Of a DNA stretch of 14,223 nt, positions 1 to 7,093 are shown in pieces. Origin of the DNA: Planctomycetaceae bacterium (lineage in GTDB: Bacteria; Planctomycetota; Planctomycetia; Pirellulales; Thermoguttaceae). The position numbers were made by a program, and so were the translations under genes. The stretch is taken from positions 1 through 14,223 of the forward strand of contig JAITKS010000180.1 in the NCBI GenBank assembly GCA_031278315.1. Reading direction: 5' to 3'. Each line of letters begins with the position of its first letter. Position 1 is the stretch's first letter. The notes beneath the pieces were generated by a model. It did no database searches. It was not told the origin of the DNA and saw only the letters and a list, made by a program, of their open reading frames with translations.

Positions 1-15
1 TGTCGGATTCTTCAC

Positions 16-200
16 AATAATCGTGTCATAATATCCTGCCGCCCTTTCAGGGCTTCGGGGAGGGGGGACTTTTACCCGCCCCGCTGGGGCGGGCTATAAT
101 CCTGGTGCCCTTTCAGGGCGATTCTAGTTTTATGCGTAAACGGTCACCTTTTTCGTTACAAAAAATAAAACCGAATTTTAAAGTACAATAAGTATATTAC
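16..200. repeat. R1 interspersed repeat, two-module copy (left end)
   Basis: This copy holds two modules 66 bp apart, each reading roughly ATAAT..CCTG followed by the palindrome GCCCTTTCAGGGC (cores near 35-52 and 101-119). Between them is a strong hairpin, CCCGCCCC-GCT-GGGGCGGG (75-93), followed by CTATAAT. The tail runs through GATTCTAGTTTTATGCG into TTTTTCGTTACAAAAAATAA. The first ~118 bp recur in the same orientation at 14105-14223 with about two substitutions. A one-module version with the same tail lies at 3491-3600. Its role is unknown; this is non-coding interspersed DNA, and the repetition is seen directly. Confidence 0.9.
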
Positions 201-222
201 ATTTATTTTTATACATGAATGA

Positions 223-349
223 TTATCTTTTTCGTTACAAAAAATAAAATTGATATGTAAAGACACAATACCTTATGTCTCTATATTGATATCTACATTG
301 ATAATTGTCCGGATTTTAACATGCTTACAATTATTCAACTGATCTATTA
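223..349. repeat. Second CGTTACAAAAAATA motif and a short shared repeat downstream of sat
   Basis: TTTTTCGTTACAAAAAATAA recurs at 228, exactly 79 bp after its copy at 149 in the R1 tail. It is followed at 259-274 by AAAGACACAATACCTT, which is found again at 2864-2879. The rest, up to the sat stop, is AT-rich with no gene. I see no clear rho-independent terminator for the minus-strand sat transcript. Confidence 0.6.
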
Positions 350-1621
350 TCAATTTTTTTGTTTCATTGCGTCGAATAATATTCTTGATGTACTTTGCCT
401 CATAATTCGCGGGTCAACTTCCTTACCTTCGATCAAAGTTTTACGGATTTCTTTTCCTGAAATGAAAACCGGTTTTTCGTCTTTATGATTATCCATCAAA
501 TCGACTTTTCCAATTGATTCATAATAAGCAGCAAAACCAACTTTTAGAGGTTTAATTTTCAATTCACCTTGCAAGTTATTGAATATATTTTGTGCGTCGA
601 AATCACCCCAAATTGCGGTTCCGTCGTGATACGGAGCGTCGGCATGTTTGCGTCCGATGATCAAATCAGTGAACCCATAATTTTGACGATAAATTGCATG
701 CATTACCGCTTCTTTGGGACCTGCATAAAACATCTTAATATCCAGCCCAATCAATAGAACTCTCTCACTCAACGAGCCGCCTATTTTTCGCCAAAGCTCT
801 TCATCCTTGTCGCCTTCACCTAACGTCTGATTTTCAATCAAAGCCTCGTAAGTTTTCATTCGTACTTCGGCACTAACATCGTCCGATTTTGTCTCCCCGA
901 CAAGCGGATTCAAACAAGCACCGGCATTGAATCCATTTCTCAATAACTCTTCCAATCCATAAACTAACGCATACTCATGCGCCCGATGTAACGGATTACG
1001 CGTTTGAAATGCAACAACCCGCTCCCAACCGCAAGACATAAACAATTGACGCACTTCAAACGGCGTCAAAATATATTTATCGTAACGATTAATCTTCTGT
1101 TTCGGTAAGACTGCTATCTTGCCGCCAAGTAAAAATGTTTTATCAGCATCTTGTTTGAGAACCATATCTGCACCAGGATGATCAGTACGGTCTGTTAAAT
1201 AAACATTTTTAAGATACTTCATTTTGTCCCAATAAAATTTAGATGTAACTTTCAAAGCTGCAACAATCTCATTTGCCGAATTAACGACAGCAACTTCATC
1301 ATCAAGTTTAATTTTATCGGCGTTTTCTTTTGTTACCGGTAACGAAATCGGAATAGTCCAAGCGTATTTTTTAGCATTTATCTCAATTATCGATTCGTCC
1401 AAAACTCTATTAAATGTATCTTCGTTCATCGGTCCATCGAGCGGCGTAAGTGTACCGTCGGCGAAACGATAAATAGTCGATAAATCAGCATCACTCACCG
1501 GAACTTTGAGCGAATCCGATATTCGCAATTTAACAGATTCTATAGCATGAGACGGAACTGTACAATTTACAAGTTCAATTTCGCCGCCATGAGGTTCAAT
1601 TTGGTTTTTATCTCTTTGCAT
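350..1621 (-). CDS. sat: Sulfate adenylyltransferase (ATP sulfurylase), single-domain form
   Basis: This enzyme makes adenosine 5'-phosphosulfate (APS) and pyrophosphate from ATP and sulfate, the first step of sulfate activation in the cytoplasm. The 423-residue protein begins IEPHGG (residues 8-13), the usual Sat N-terminus. It has the nucleotide-binding QTRNPLHRAHE motif (206-216), a GPKEAVMHAIYRQNYGFTDL stretch (301-320) leading into IIGRKHADAP, and FISGKEIRKTL (387-397). There is no APS kinase domain. Length and motifs fit the homo-oligomeric Sat used by many bacteria and sulfur-metabolising organisms. The start has no Shine-Dalgarno sequence, but it matches the conserved N-terminus. It lies downstream of cysH on the same strand, 349 bp away across repeats, so co-transcription is uncertain. 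Function is certain; an assimilatory role is inferred from cysH. Confidence 0.95.
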   Translation of the reverse strand: MQRDKNQIEPHGGEIELVNCTVPSHAIESVKLRISDSLKVPVSDADLSTIYRFADGTLTPLDGPMNEDTFNRVLDESIIEINAKKYAWTIPISLPVTKENADKIKLDDEVAVVNSANEIVAALKVTSKFYWDKMKYLKNVYLTDRTDHPGADMVLKQDADKTFLLGGKIAVLPKQKINRYDKYILTPFEVRQLFMSCGWERVVAFQTRNPLHRAHEYALVYGLEELLRNGFNAGACLNPLVGETKSDDVSAEVRMKTYEALIENQTLGEGDKDEELWRKIGGSLSERVLLIGLDIKMFYAGPKEAVMHAIYRQNYGFTDLIIGRKHADAPYHDGTAIWGDFDAQNIFNNLQGELKIKPLKVGFAAYYESIGKVDLMDNHKDEKPVFISGKEIRKTLIEGKEVDPRIMRQSTSRILFDAMKQKN

Positions 1622-1707
1622 TACGTTAATGTTAAGGTTGAGGTTAAAGTTTAATGTTAAAGTTAAATGTTAAAGTTAAATGTTTAAAGTTTAATGTTAA
1701 AGTTTTG
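1622..1707. repeat. AT-rich degenerate tandem repeat upstream of sat
   Basis: Immediately upstream of sat are several imperfect copies of a 12-13 bp unit of the type ATGTTAAAGTTA, varying between AATGTTAAAG, AAATGTTAAAG and AAATGTTTAAAG. It occupies the place where the sat leader or promoter would be. No Shine-Dalgarno sequence or clear -35/-10 pair is visible. It looks like a slippage-prone microsatellite. Confidence 0.65.
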
Positions 1708-1750
1708 ATAATATACCGATTACACTTTAAAATTCGTTTTTTATTTTTTT

Positions 1751-1937
1751 TCGGGAACGCGGTCGTCTCGACCGCATCTTTAGTTTTGTTTTTTGACAGG
1801 ATTTTTAAATGATAAATTAAAAGAATCAAAACTTGAAACCATAGTGATTTGAACTTTAGAATCCGTGCTAATCTCCGCATGCGAACTAACAACTAACCAC
1901 TATACACTAACCACTATTCTGTAATCCTGTCAAAACA
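1751..1937. repeat. R2 interspersed repeat, copy 1
   Basis: The element begins with GGAACGCGGTCGTCTCGACC (1754-1773), containing a hairpin with 7-bp arms GCGGTCG/CGACCGC. It continues with CATCTTTAGTTTTGTTTTTT, GACAGGATTTTTAAATGATA, AAAGAATCAAAACTTGAAA, CCGCATGCGAACTAAC and degenerate AACCACT units (about 1884-1917). The same order of segments appears at 3285-3492. An 82-codon reading frame across this stretch on the minus strand is only repeat sequence and is not called as a gene. Together with the AT-rich repeat at 1622-1707 it accounts for most of the cysH-sat gap. Confidence 0.85.
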
Positions 1938-1970
1938 AAAATTCTACTGAAATATTACTTTATTTTTTAA

Positions 1971-2684
1971 TTATCCATGTAATCCGCATTCAGTTTTTTG
2001 TTTTCCAGCCCATCTGCCTGCGCGTTCATCTTCACCAGCGGAAGTTGGACGCGTACAAGGTTGACATCCGATACTTGTGTAACCTTGATCGTATAGTTTA
2101 TTGTACGGAACAGATTCTTCAACGATTCTTTTCCAGACATCTTTGTTTGTCCAATGAGCTAACGGTGCGATTTTTACTAGTCCGAATTTTGCGTCCCATC
2201 CGACAACCTGAGTATTAGCACGAGTCGAACTTTGATCTCGTCTTAATCCTGAAATCCAAGCGTCGTAATTTGGGGCGATTGATTCTAATACTTTTATTTT
2301 TCTTTCGTAACAACATCGATCCGGATCGATATTGTACAAAGCACCGCCGTTAATTGTTTCGAATTCGGCAACGGAAATATCAGAAGTACGGCGTATTATT
2401 CCGAGTCCGTATTTAACGTTGATCTGATCGAATAATTCGAGAGTTTCGGGAAATTGATAACCTGTATCGAGATTGAAAATCGGGATACGCAAGTTCAATT
2501 TTGCAAGCATCGACAAAATAACACAACCGCTATTTCCAAGTGCAGTTCCCATTGTCAATTTGGGTGAATATGTATTGTAAGCCCAAGTCAAAATATCTTC
2601 TGGAGAGCTTTTATCCAACGCAACATTCCATCGCTCAATAAATTCTGCCTGCTCCGGCGTAGGAATTTTTTTTATTGTAATCAT
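1971..2684 (-). CDS. cysH: Phosphoadenylyl/adenylylsulfate reductase, Fe-S (APS reductase) type
   Basis: This enzyme reduces APS (or PAPS) to sulfite with electrons from thioredoxin, the second step of assimilatory sulfate reduction after Sat. The 237-residue protein shows a degenerate PP-loop (TALGNSGCVIL, 47-57), NLDTGYQFPETL (71-82), substrate-binding GLRRDQSSTRA (146-156) and catalytic Cys233 in the C-terminal KTECGLHG. Cys124-Cys125 (RCCYERK) and Cys207-Cys210 (GCQPC) are the four ligands of the [4Fe-4S] cluster typical of APS reductases and absent from E. coli-type PAPS reductase. APS is therefore the likely substrate and no CysC kinase is needed. The start at 2684 has no Shine-Dalgarno sequence. 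TATAAT lies one base upstream of the ATG and TATAGT 13 bases upstream, so the mRNA leader may be very short. Sat follows downstream. Confidence 0.94.
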   Translation of the reverse strand: MITIKKIPTPEQAEFIERWNVALDKSSPEDILTWAYNTYSPKLTMGTALGNSGCVILSMLAKLNLRIPIFNLDTGYQFPETLELFDQINVKYGLGIIRRTSDISVAEFETINGGALYNIDPDRCCYERKIKVLESIAPNYDAWISGLRRDQSSTRANTQVVGWDAKFGLVKIAPLAHWTNKDVWKRIVEESVPYNKLYDQGYTSIGCQPCTRPTSAGEDERAGRWAGKQKTECGLHG

Positions 2685-2995
2685 GATTATACAATATACT
2701 ATAATCTATTTTTTGTAACGATTAAGTTAAACATTAAAGTGCGGGCAATAAAAACCGCCAACCGTTCCCGCACAAAATGAATTAATCTATATTTTGTGAT
2801 ATTTTCAGAGAATGTCCATAATACCGTTTTAACAAATCATTTTATTCCGTAACGAAGAGACACAAAGACACAATACCTTGCGGCTCTCTGTTGAGACATA
2901 AGAAATTGTGTCTCGGCATTTCAATTTTATTTATTGTAACGAAAACCGAATTTTCAAATGTGAGGAATATTATAAGAACAAGTAACTCAGAATAG
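2685..2995. other. flbD-cysH intergenic region with two hairpins and repeat fragments
   Basis: No gene is seen here. A hairpin with 7-bp arms GTGCGGG (2739-2745) and CCCGCAC (2767-2773) lies about 55 nt upstream of cysH. Read on the minus strand it is followed by a weakly T-rich run, so it could end flbD transcription or sit in the cysH leader. A second inverted repeat pairs AGACACAAT (2866-2874) with ATTGTGTCT (2905-2913). AAAGACACAATACCTT (2864-2879) is shared with 259-274. Inverted copies of the CGTTACAAAAAATA motif occur near 2704-2717 and 2930-2943, the first directly upstream of cysH. Confidence 0.6.
2739..2773 (-). terminator. Hairpin upstream of cysH; possible flbD terminator
   Basis: Perfect 7-bp arms GTGCGGG and CCCGCAC enclose a 21-nt loop. 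On the minus strand the hairpin is followed by TTTAATGTTTAAC, a poor U-tract. It lies between flbD and cysH. A terminator or a cysH leader structure are both possible, and the short stem with a long loop keeps confidence low. Confidence 0.35.
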
Positions 2996-3223
2996 TTACG
3001 AAATATTATTATCTTTGTAAGGTAAATATTCGGGTTTAGGAATTAAGTTTTTCGATTGATGATATGCGACAACTCGGCGTACTACAACATCCAATGTTTC
3101 TTTTACCATTACGGAATCGCCGTTAGTCAGAGTTATCAATGTATCGGGGCAGCTCTCAACGTACCGGATCAATTCGGCGTTGAGTATAAATTCTTCTTTA
3201 TTTAAACGTGTTAATAAGATCAT
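2996..3223 (-). CDS. flbD: FlbD family flagellar protein
   Basis: This is a 75-residue protein of the small FlbD family found beside flagellar hook and motor genes in several phyla. It is unrelated to the Caulobacter response regulator of the same name. Family features are the MILLTRLNKEEFILNAELI start, the middle stretch ESCPDTLITLTNGDSVMVKE, and a helical C-terminus (DVVVRRVVAYHQSKN). Its role is not well established; the family is usually placed with hook and stator function. The gene follows flgE on the same strand, as in many genomes, but across 431 bp of repeats. The motA/motB genes that often follow it are replaced here by sulfur genes. There is no Shine-Dalgarno sequence. TATAAT lies 11 nt before the ATG, which would give an almost leaderless message. 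Confidence 0.88.
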   Translation of the reverse strand: MILLTRLNKEEFILNAELIRYVESCPDTLITLTNGDSVMVKETLDVVVRRVVAYHQSKNLIPKPEYLPYKDNNIS

Positions 3224-3254
3224 TAATTTTATCGATTATACATAATTGATTTTT

Positions 3255-3270
3255 GTAATATATCAGTAGA
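3255..3270 (+). repeat. Solo TAATATATCAG terminal-repeat copy
   Basis: GTAATATATCAGTAGA, preceded by TTTTT, matches the left terminal repeat of the MITE-like elements at 9137 and 10632. No inverted partner is evident before the R2 copy that starts 15 bp later. It lies upstream of flbD, and read on the minus strand it precedes the TATAAT at the flbD start. Confidence 0.55.
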
Positions 3271-3284
3271 ATAATTTATTGTTA

Positions 3285-3492
3285 TCGGGAACGCGGTCAT
3301 CTCGACCGCATCTTTAGTTTTGTTTTTTGACAGGATTACAGGATTGACAGGATTTTTAAATAATAAATTAAAAGAATCAAAACTTGAAAACATTATTTAG
3401 TTGTTAATGATTCGAACTTATAATCCGTGATAATTTCCGCATGCGAACTAACCACTGACCACTGACCACTGACCACTGACCACTAACCACTA
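3285..3492. repeat. R2 interspersed repeat, copy 2, with 7-bp tandem repeat
   Basis: This copy matches 1751-1937 segment by segment: hairpin GCGGTCATCTCGACCGC, ATCTTTAGTTTTGTTTTTTG, GACAGGATT, AAAGAATCAAAACTTGAAAA, CCGCATGCGAACTAACC. It differs by an extra GACAGGATTACAGGATT duplication and by a clean six-unit tandem of ACCACTG/ACCACTA (3451-3492), where copy 1 is degenerate. It abuts the R1 copy that begins at 3491. No gene is present in this part of the flgE-flbD gap. Confidence 0.85.
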
Positions 3493-3600
3493 ATAATCGT
3501 GTCATAATATCCTGTTGCCATTTCAGGGCGATTCTAGTTTTATGCGTGAGCTGTCACCTTTTTCGTTACAAAAAATAATACCGAATTTTAAATGACAATG
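3491..3600. repeat. R1 interspersed repeat, one-module copy
   Basis: AATAATCGTGTCATAATATC is followed by a single CCTG..GCCATTTCAGGGC module and the tail GATTCTAGTTTTATGCG, GTCACCTTTTTCGTTACAAA and CCGAATTTTAAA. Compared with 16-200, exactly one 66-bp unit, including the GC-rich hairpin, is missing. That is the product expected from recombination between the two direct modules, or the ancestral state before duplication. It lies between flbD and flgE. Confidence 0.88.
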
Positions 3601-3601
3601 A

Positions 3602-3620
3602 GTAATATATCGGCGGAATT
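3602..3620 (+). repeat. TAATATATCGG terminal-repeat copy just downstream of flgE
   Basis: GTAATATATCGGCGGAATTT continues into TTTGTTTCCTG, close to the left end of the elements at 9137 and 10632. It starts immediately after the R1 tail and ends about 35 bp from the flgE stop. No inverted partner was found nearby. Confidence 0.55.
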
Positions 3621-3654
3621 TTTGTTTCCTGTATTTTGTGTATTATTTTTTATG

Positions 3655-6114
3655 TTAATTTATTCTTAACAATGCGTCATACATTTCGATTGACGTAGTC
3701 ATAATTTTTGCGTTTGAACGATACATTGCGGACGCTAGAATCATGTCAACGATTTCTTGAGCCATATCTGTATTCGACAGTTCTAAACTTCGTCCTCTAA
3801 TCGAGCCTACACCATCCGAGCCTGCTATTCCGATTTTTGCGTCACCTGAATTTGTACTTACTTGATACAAGCTGTCTCCCGCTTTGTATAAGCCTTCTTG
3901 ATTTATGAAAGTAGCTAATGGAATTTGTCCGAGCGGTCTTTCTACACCGCTTGTAAAAATTCCAATAATCATTCCGTTTTCGAGGATGTTGTAATCGTAC
4001 AATGTTCCTGCGCCTGCTCCGTCTTGGTAAGTTTGCGAGAGTTCCGGCGAGTTTGCAGCTAGTGCCATTACCGCATCAAGATTCATATTGAACTGAAAAT
4101 CAAGCGGACTTGATGACGCAATACTTGTCCGTTCTACAGAAATTGTTGTATTTGTTTCACCGATTAGCCGTCCGTTTTGGTCGAATCTCAATAATCCTGT
4201 TCCTGTTGCAATTGCAGTTCCGTCTGTTGGTTGGTTATCGGGCGAATCTGCGTACCATCGATATACTGTTTCGGTATTACTTTTCGATTCGAGTACCATT
4301 GTCAGACGGATACTCACGGGAGCGCCAAGCGAATCGAAAACTTGCAAATCACTCGACACACTTTCGCCTTTGCTTTGTTGAATTTCAGTCCAACCGAGAT
4401 CGAGTTGATGTTGTTGTTGCAACGTATCGGCGGCTTGTAATTCAAGTTCATTCTGTTGTCCCGAATTGCCGAGAATAAACATTGACCCGTTTATCACATA
4501 CGCCCCTTGAACTCCGCCGTTAATCAATTTACCTATATCGCCTTGATCAGCTGTAACGCCGTCGGCGGTGTTGCGGATTCCAAATGATTCATTCAAAAAT
4601 TTCAAGTAATCTGTAACAGTTGTTTCGTTGGTAATTTCAAGTGTTGCAGCTTTAAGCGAGATTCCGCCTTTAGTTGGTGTGAATGTTAAAGTACCTGTTT
4701 CAAATGTATGAACGAACTCACCGTTGTCGAAATTACCGACATCAATAAGTTTTGTTGTTCCTGTAATCAGTGTGTTACCGCGTCCGGCTTCGTTCATTTC
4801 GAGATGAGAGCCGTTGCTCAAATCGGCGTCTGATATTCGGTCGATCAAAGTTGCGTTTGAATCCATGTTACGGATTTCGCCGACTAGATAAAAAGTTGCC
4901 GGATCGGTTGATGTATTTCTATAAATTCGTCTTCCGCTCCAATCGCCTGATTCGTCAACGGGCAAGCCGGACAACATTAATTGACCTCCGTTGACATTGT
5001 ATGAATTGCTAACTAATACGGGTCGGCTTTCGTTTCCTGCTGCGTCGAAGTAAGTAACGTAATAGTCGTAGCTGCCGTTTAGTCTGCTTTCATTTAAAAC
5101 CGGTTTTGTGTTTAAGTCAGAGGATGCAATTGTGTCGGTGTAAGTTGATTGAAGTGTATTTGTGAGTTGATCGACAAGATAAAAATCCGGTTCGATTGAT
5201 GGATCGGCGGGTTCGATTGCTCTATAAATTTTAAGTGATGTATAACCGGCGGGAATCATTGGTAAATTATTTATCGTCAATGAATTTTGACCGGATTGAA
5301 TTTCAGCTTGAAGCGGTGCCGAGTAATCTGATTCGATTCCATTTGTGTCTGCGAAAGCGAATCGGTAAAGATATTTTCCTTCGCCGATATTTCCGCCTGA
5401 CGTGTTTGAGCCGCTGATAGTTGTAAGACCTTCAACATTGGGTTGAATTATTTGAGTTATACTGCCGGCACTTGAAGGCGGAGCAGATTTGGAGAGATCG
5501 GTCATTGGTTTTGTACGCAGAACAGTTCCTTGAGTTGCGGATTCACCGGCAGCGTTTAAGATACCTTCTATTTGAATTTCAGAAGTTTCTTGTGCGATGT
5601 GCATTTCGTTAATAGGAATTTTCAGTGTTGTCAAAGTATCGTTTTGGATTCGGAATTGATCATCGATTCCGTATCCCATTACGTACATTCCGGTATTTGT
5701 GACGAGAACGTGATTGGAGTTAATTTTTAGAGCGCCGTCTCGAGTGTAGTAAGTTTGACGGGTCGAGTTCGGGTCGGCGGAATCGCGAACGATTAGAAAT
5801 CCGTTACCGTTAATTGCAATATCTGAAGCGGTCATTCCTTCTTTGAAAGAACCTTGTGAGAAATCGGTTGTAACGGATGCGAGTTCGACGCCCATTCCAA
5901 TTTGCAGCGGATTTGAACCGGCAGTATAAGTTTGACCTTCACCGTAACCGTAATTGTAAATGTATGAAATAAAAGATGAAAAATCGGGACGTTCTGCTTT
6001 ATAACCCCACGTATTAGCATTAGCGAGATTATTACCGGAAACGTTAATAGATTTTTCTGCCACTCCCATTCCTGTTTGGGCAATATGAATTGCCGATGTT
6101 AATCCGAGACTCAT
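3655..6114 (-). CDS. flgE: Flagellar hook protein FlgE, enlarged with two tandem beta-sandwich-like inserts
   Basis: FlgE polymerises outside the cell into the hook joining the flagellar rod to the filament. The 819-residue protein has the N-terminal rod/hook motif SGNNLANANTWGYKA (26-40), a FlgE/F/G-like stretch ASDIAINGNGFLIVRD (96-111), the hook-specific segment DSLGAPVSIRLTMVLES (594-610) with a following YRWYA, and the C-terminal helix LELSNTDMAQEIVDMILASA (777-796). It is roughly twice the length of the ~400-residue enteric FlgE. Residues ~246-337 and ~347-436 are related to each other: each has a Y-rich strand pair, an xIYR motif (297 and 398), DPxxxxFYLV (or FYLV) and a terminal S-D-A-D/S-S-D-L turn. 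These look like Fn3-type modules exposed on the hook surface. No cysteine is present. There is no Shine-Dalgarno sequence. flbD follows across repeats. Confidence 0.93.
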   Translation of the reverse strand: MSLGLTSAIHIAQTGMGVAEKSINVSGNNLANANTWGYKAERPDFSSFISYIYNYGYGEGQTYTAGSNPLQIGMGVELASVTTDFSQGSFKEGMTASDIAINGNGFLIVRDSADPNSTRQTYYTRDGALKINSNHVLVTNTGMYVMGYGIDDQFRIQNDTLTTLKIPINEMHIAQETSEIQIEGILNAAGESATQGTVLRTKPMTDLSKSAPPSSAGSITQIIQPNVEGLTTISGSNTSGGNIGEGKYLYRFAFADTNGIESDYSAPLQAEIQSGQNSLTINNLPMIPAGYTSLKIYRAIEPADPSIEPDFYLVDQLTNTLQSTYTDTIASSDLNTKPVLNESRLNGSYDYYVTYFDAAGNESRPVLVSNSYNVNGGQLMLSGLPVDESGDWSGRRIYRNTSTDPATFYLVGEIRNMDSNATLIDRISDADLSNGSHLEMNEAGRGNTLITGTTKLIDVGNFDNGEFVHTFETGTLTFTPTKGGISLKAATLEITNETTVTDYLKFLNESFGIRNTADGVTADQGDIGKLINGGVQGAYVINGSMFILGNSGQQNELELQAADTLQQQHQLDLGWTEIQQSKGESVSSDLQVFDSLGAPVSIRLTMVLESKSNTETVYRWYADSPDNQPTDGTAIATGTGLLRFDQNGRLIGETNTTISVERTSIASSSPLDFQFNMNLDAVMALAANSPELSQTYQDGAGAGTLYDYNILENGMIIGIFTSGVERPLGQIPLATFINQEGLYKAGDSLYQVSTNSGDAKIGIAGSDGVGSIRGRSLELSNTDMAQEIVDMILASAMYRSNAKIMTTSIEMYDALLRIN

Positions 6115-6156
6115 ATATTTTTGTACAAAAAAAATTTTTTTCTTTTCTATTTTGGC

Positions 6157-6297
6157 AACTTCTAAAAAAAACTAATTTTAAAAGGAATGAGTATGTTTTA
6201 TCTAGTACTTTTTTTTGTGCAAAAAAAGTCTAAATATGAGATCGAGACGATCGTATTCCTTCTAAAAAAAATTTTTACAAAAGGTTTTTAGAAATTC
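6157..6297. repeat. Decayed copy of the MITE-A interior
   Basis: The segment starts with AACTTCTAAAAAAAACTAAT and ends with TTTTTAGAAATT, an inner inverted pair. In between it has GTCTAAATATGAGATCGAGA followed by CGATCGTATTCCTTCTAA. These align in order with 9183-9322 (ACTTCTAAAAACTAAT, GCCTAAAATGCGGTCGAGAC, GACCGTGTTCCTTCTAA, TTTTTAGAAATTT). The outer TAATATATCAG ends and the GC-rich hairpin of the 9137 copy are absent. Confidence 0.7.
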
Positions 6298-6442
6298 CCT
6301 TTTTTTTTGATTTTCTCATCTTTTCAAATTCAACTTATTTCTTACCTTAATATCAGCTCGTGTTGACATACAGCTTGTGTTATGATTTTTCGGCGATTTA
6401 AAAGTTAGTTAGTTTACAAGTCTATTTTCTGACTAGGCGAGG

Positions 6443-6488
6443 CGAGTAAGTTATTTGAGTTGAAACGAGTAAGCTAATCGAGTTGAAA
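6443..6488. repeat. 23-bp tandem repeat, two copies
   Basis: Two adjacent units, each beginning CGAGTAAG and ending GAGTTGAAA, differ at three positions. Their function is unknown. The pair could be an operator or simply a local duplication. Confidence 0.6.
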
Positions 6489-6627
6489 ATTAAAGTAGAG
6501 TTATTTAAATATCGGCTTAATTAAATCTTGAACGAAAGCATATTTAACGTGTTACAAAAATTTCGCCTATTTTTCCTACAATACTTTATCCGCAAGCTCG
6601 CAATTAAATTTCGTCTATACAAAAAGT

Positions 6628-6650
6628 GGTAATATATCAGAGAAATATTT
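6628..6650 (+). repeat. Solo TAATATATCAG terminal-repeat copy
   Basis: GGTAATATATCAGAGAAATA continues into GCGGTCATTGTTATA. This matches the left 40 bp of the 9137 element, including its TCATTGTTATA stretch. No right end was recognised. Confidence 0.5.
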
Positions 6651-7051
6651 GCGGTCATTGTTATAAGTAGTAATTTTAAAGATTAATCAAACTAACCCTA
6701 AAAGACCCGATCGGAAATTAAAGACGCAATTATTAGTATTTAGTTCGCATTTATTCTTTAAAACACGAAAATCATATACAACCTCTTTTCGTGTGTTTCG
6801 TAATTTTTCGTGTGTTTCGTGTTGAAAAAAATCGTGTGTTTCGAGTTTAAAAAATTTTCATAGAATTTCTCAGAGGTTTCAAATTTATTTTTCACTAAAC
6901 CTTATTCTCAACCTTATTTTTCGTAACTAAAACTATTCATCAAAAAAAATTTACGCAATTTAAGATACATAAAATTATATTGTTATAATGTTTTTGATAG
7001 TTAATTATATAATCGAAAAAGTTTTTTAGTCAGAAAAAATTACCCCCCGTC

Positions 7052-7079
7052 TTGCAAGAAGTCAAAACGTGCCTATAAT
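7052..7079 (+). promoter_or_regulatory. Sigma70-type promoter upstream of tRNA-Gly
   Basis: TTGCAA (7052-7057) and a consensus TATAAT (7074-7079) are separated by 16 bp, the best -35/-10 pair I found in the window. The predicted start near 7086 lies about 185 nt upstream of the mature tRNA. It therefore drives either a long tRNA leader or an additional short transcript. A 14-bp tandem pair (7107-7120, 7121-7134; AGAGTCACACGATG-like) lies just downstream of the predicted start. Confidence 0.6.
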
Positions 7080-7093
7080 TTCGCACCTGTTAA

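Larger units (their letters stand above)
6115..7051. other. Long AT-rich intergenic region with decayed repeats
   Basis: No reading frame here resembles a gene. Contents seen, in order: a decayed copy of the 9137 element interior (6157-6297); a 23-bp tandem pair (6443-6488); a solo terminal-repeat copy (6628-6650); three copies of TTCGTGTGTTTCG or close (6788-6800, 6807-6819, 6831-6843) with an inverted AAACACGAAA at 6761-6770; then plain AT-rich DNA up to the promoter at 7052. It separates the minus-strand flagellar block from the plus-strand block, so divergent promoters for flgE and for the tRNA side should lie here. Confidence 0.6.

Noticed and set aside
1644..1892. 82-codon minus-strand frame between cysH and sat
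   Set aside because: It spans the AT-rich tandem repeat and the R2 element, has no ribosome-binding site and no family resemblance.
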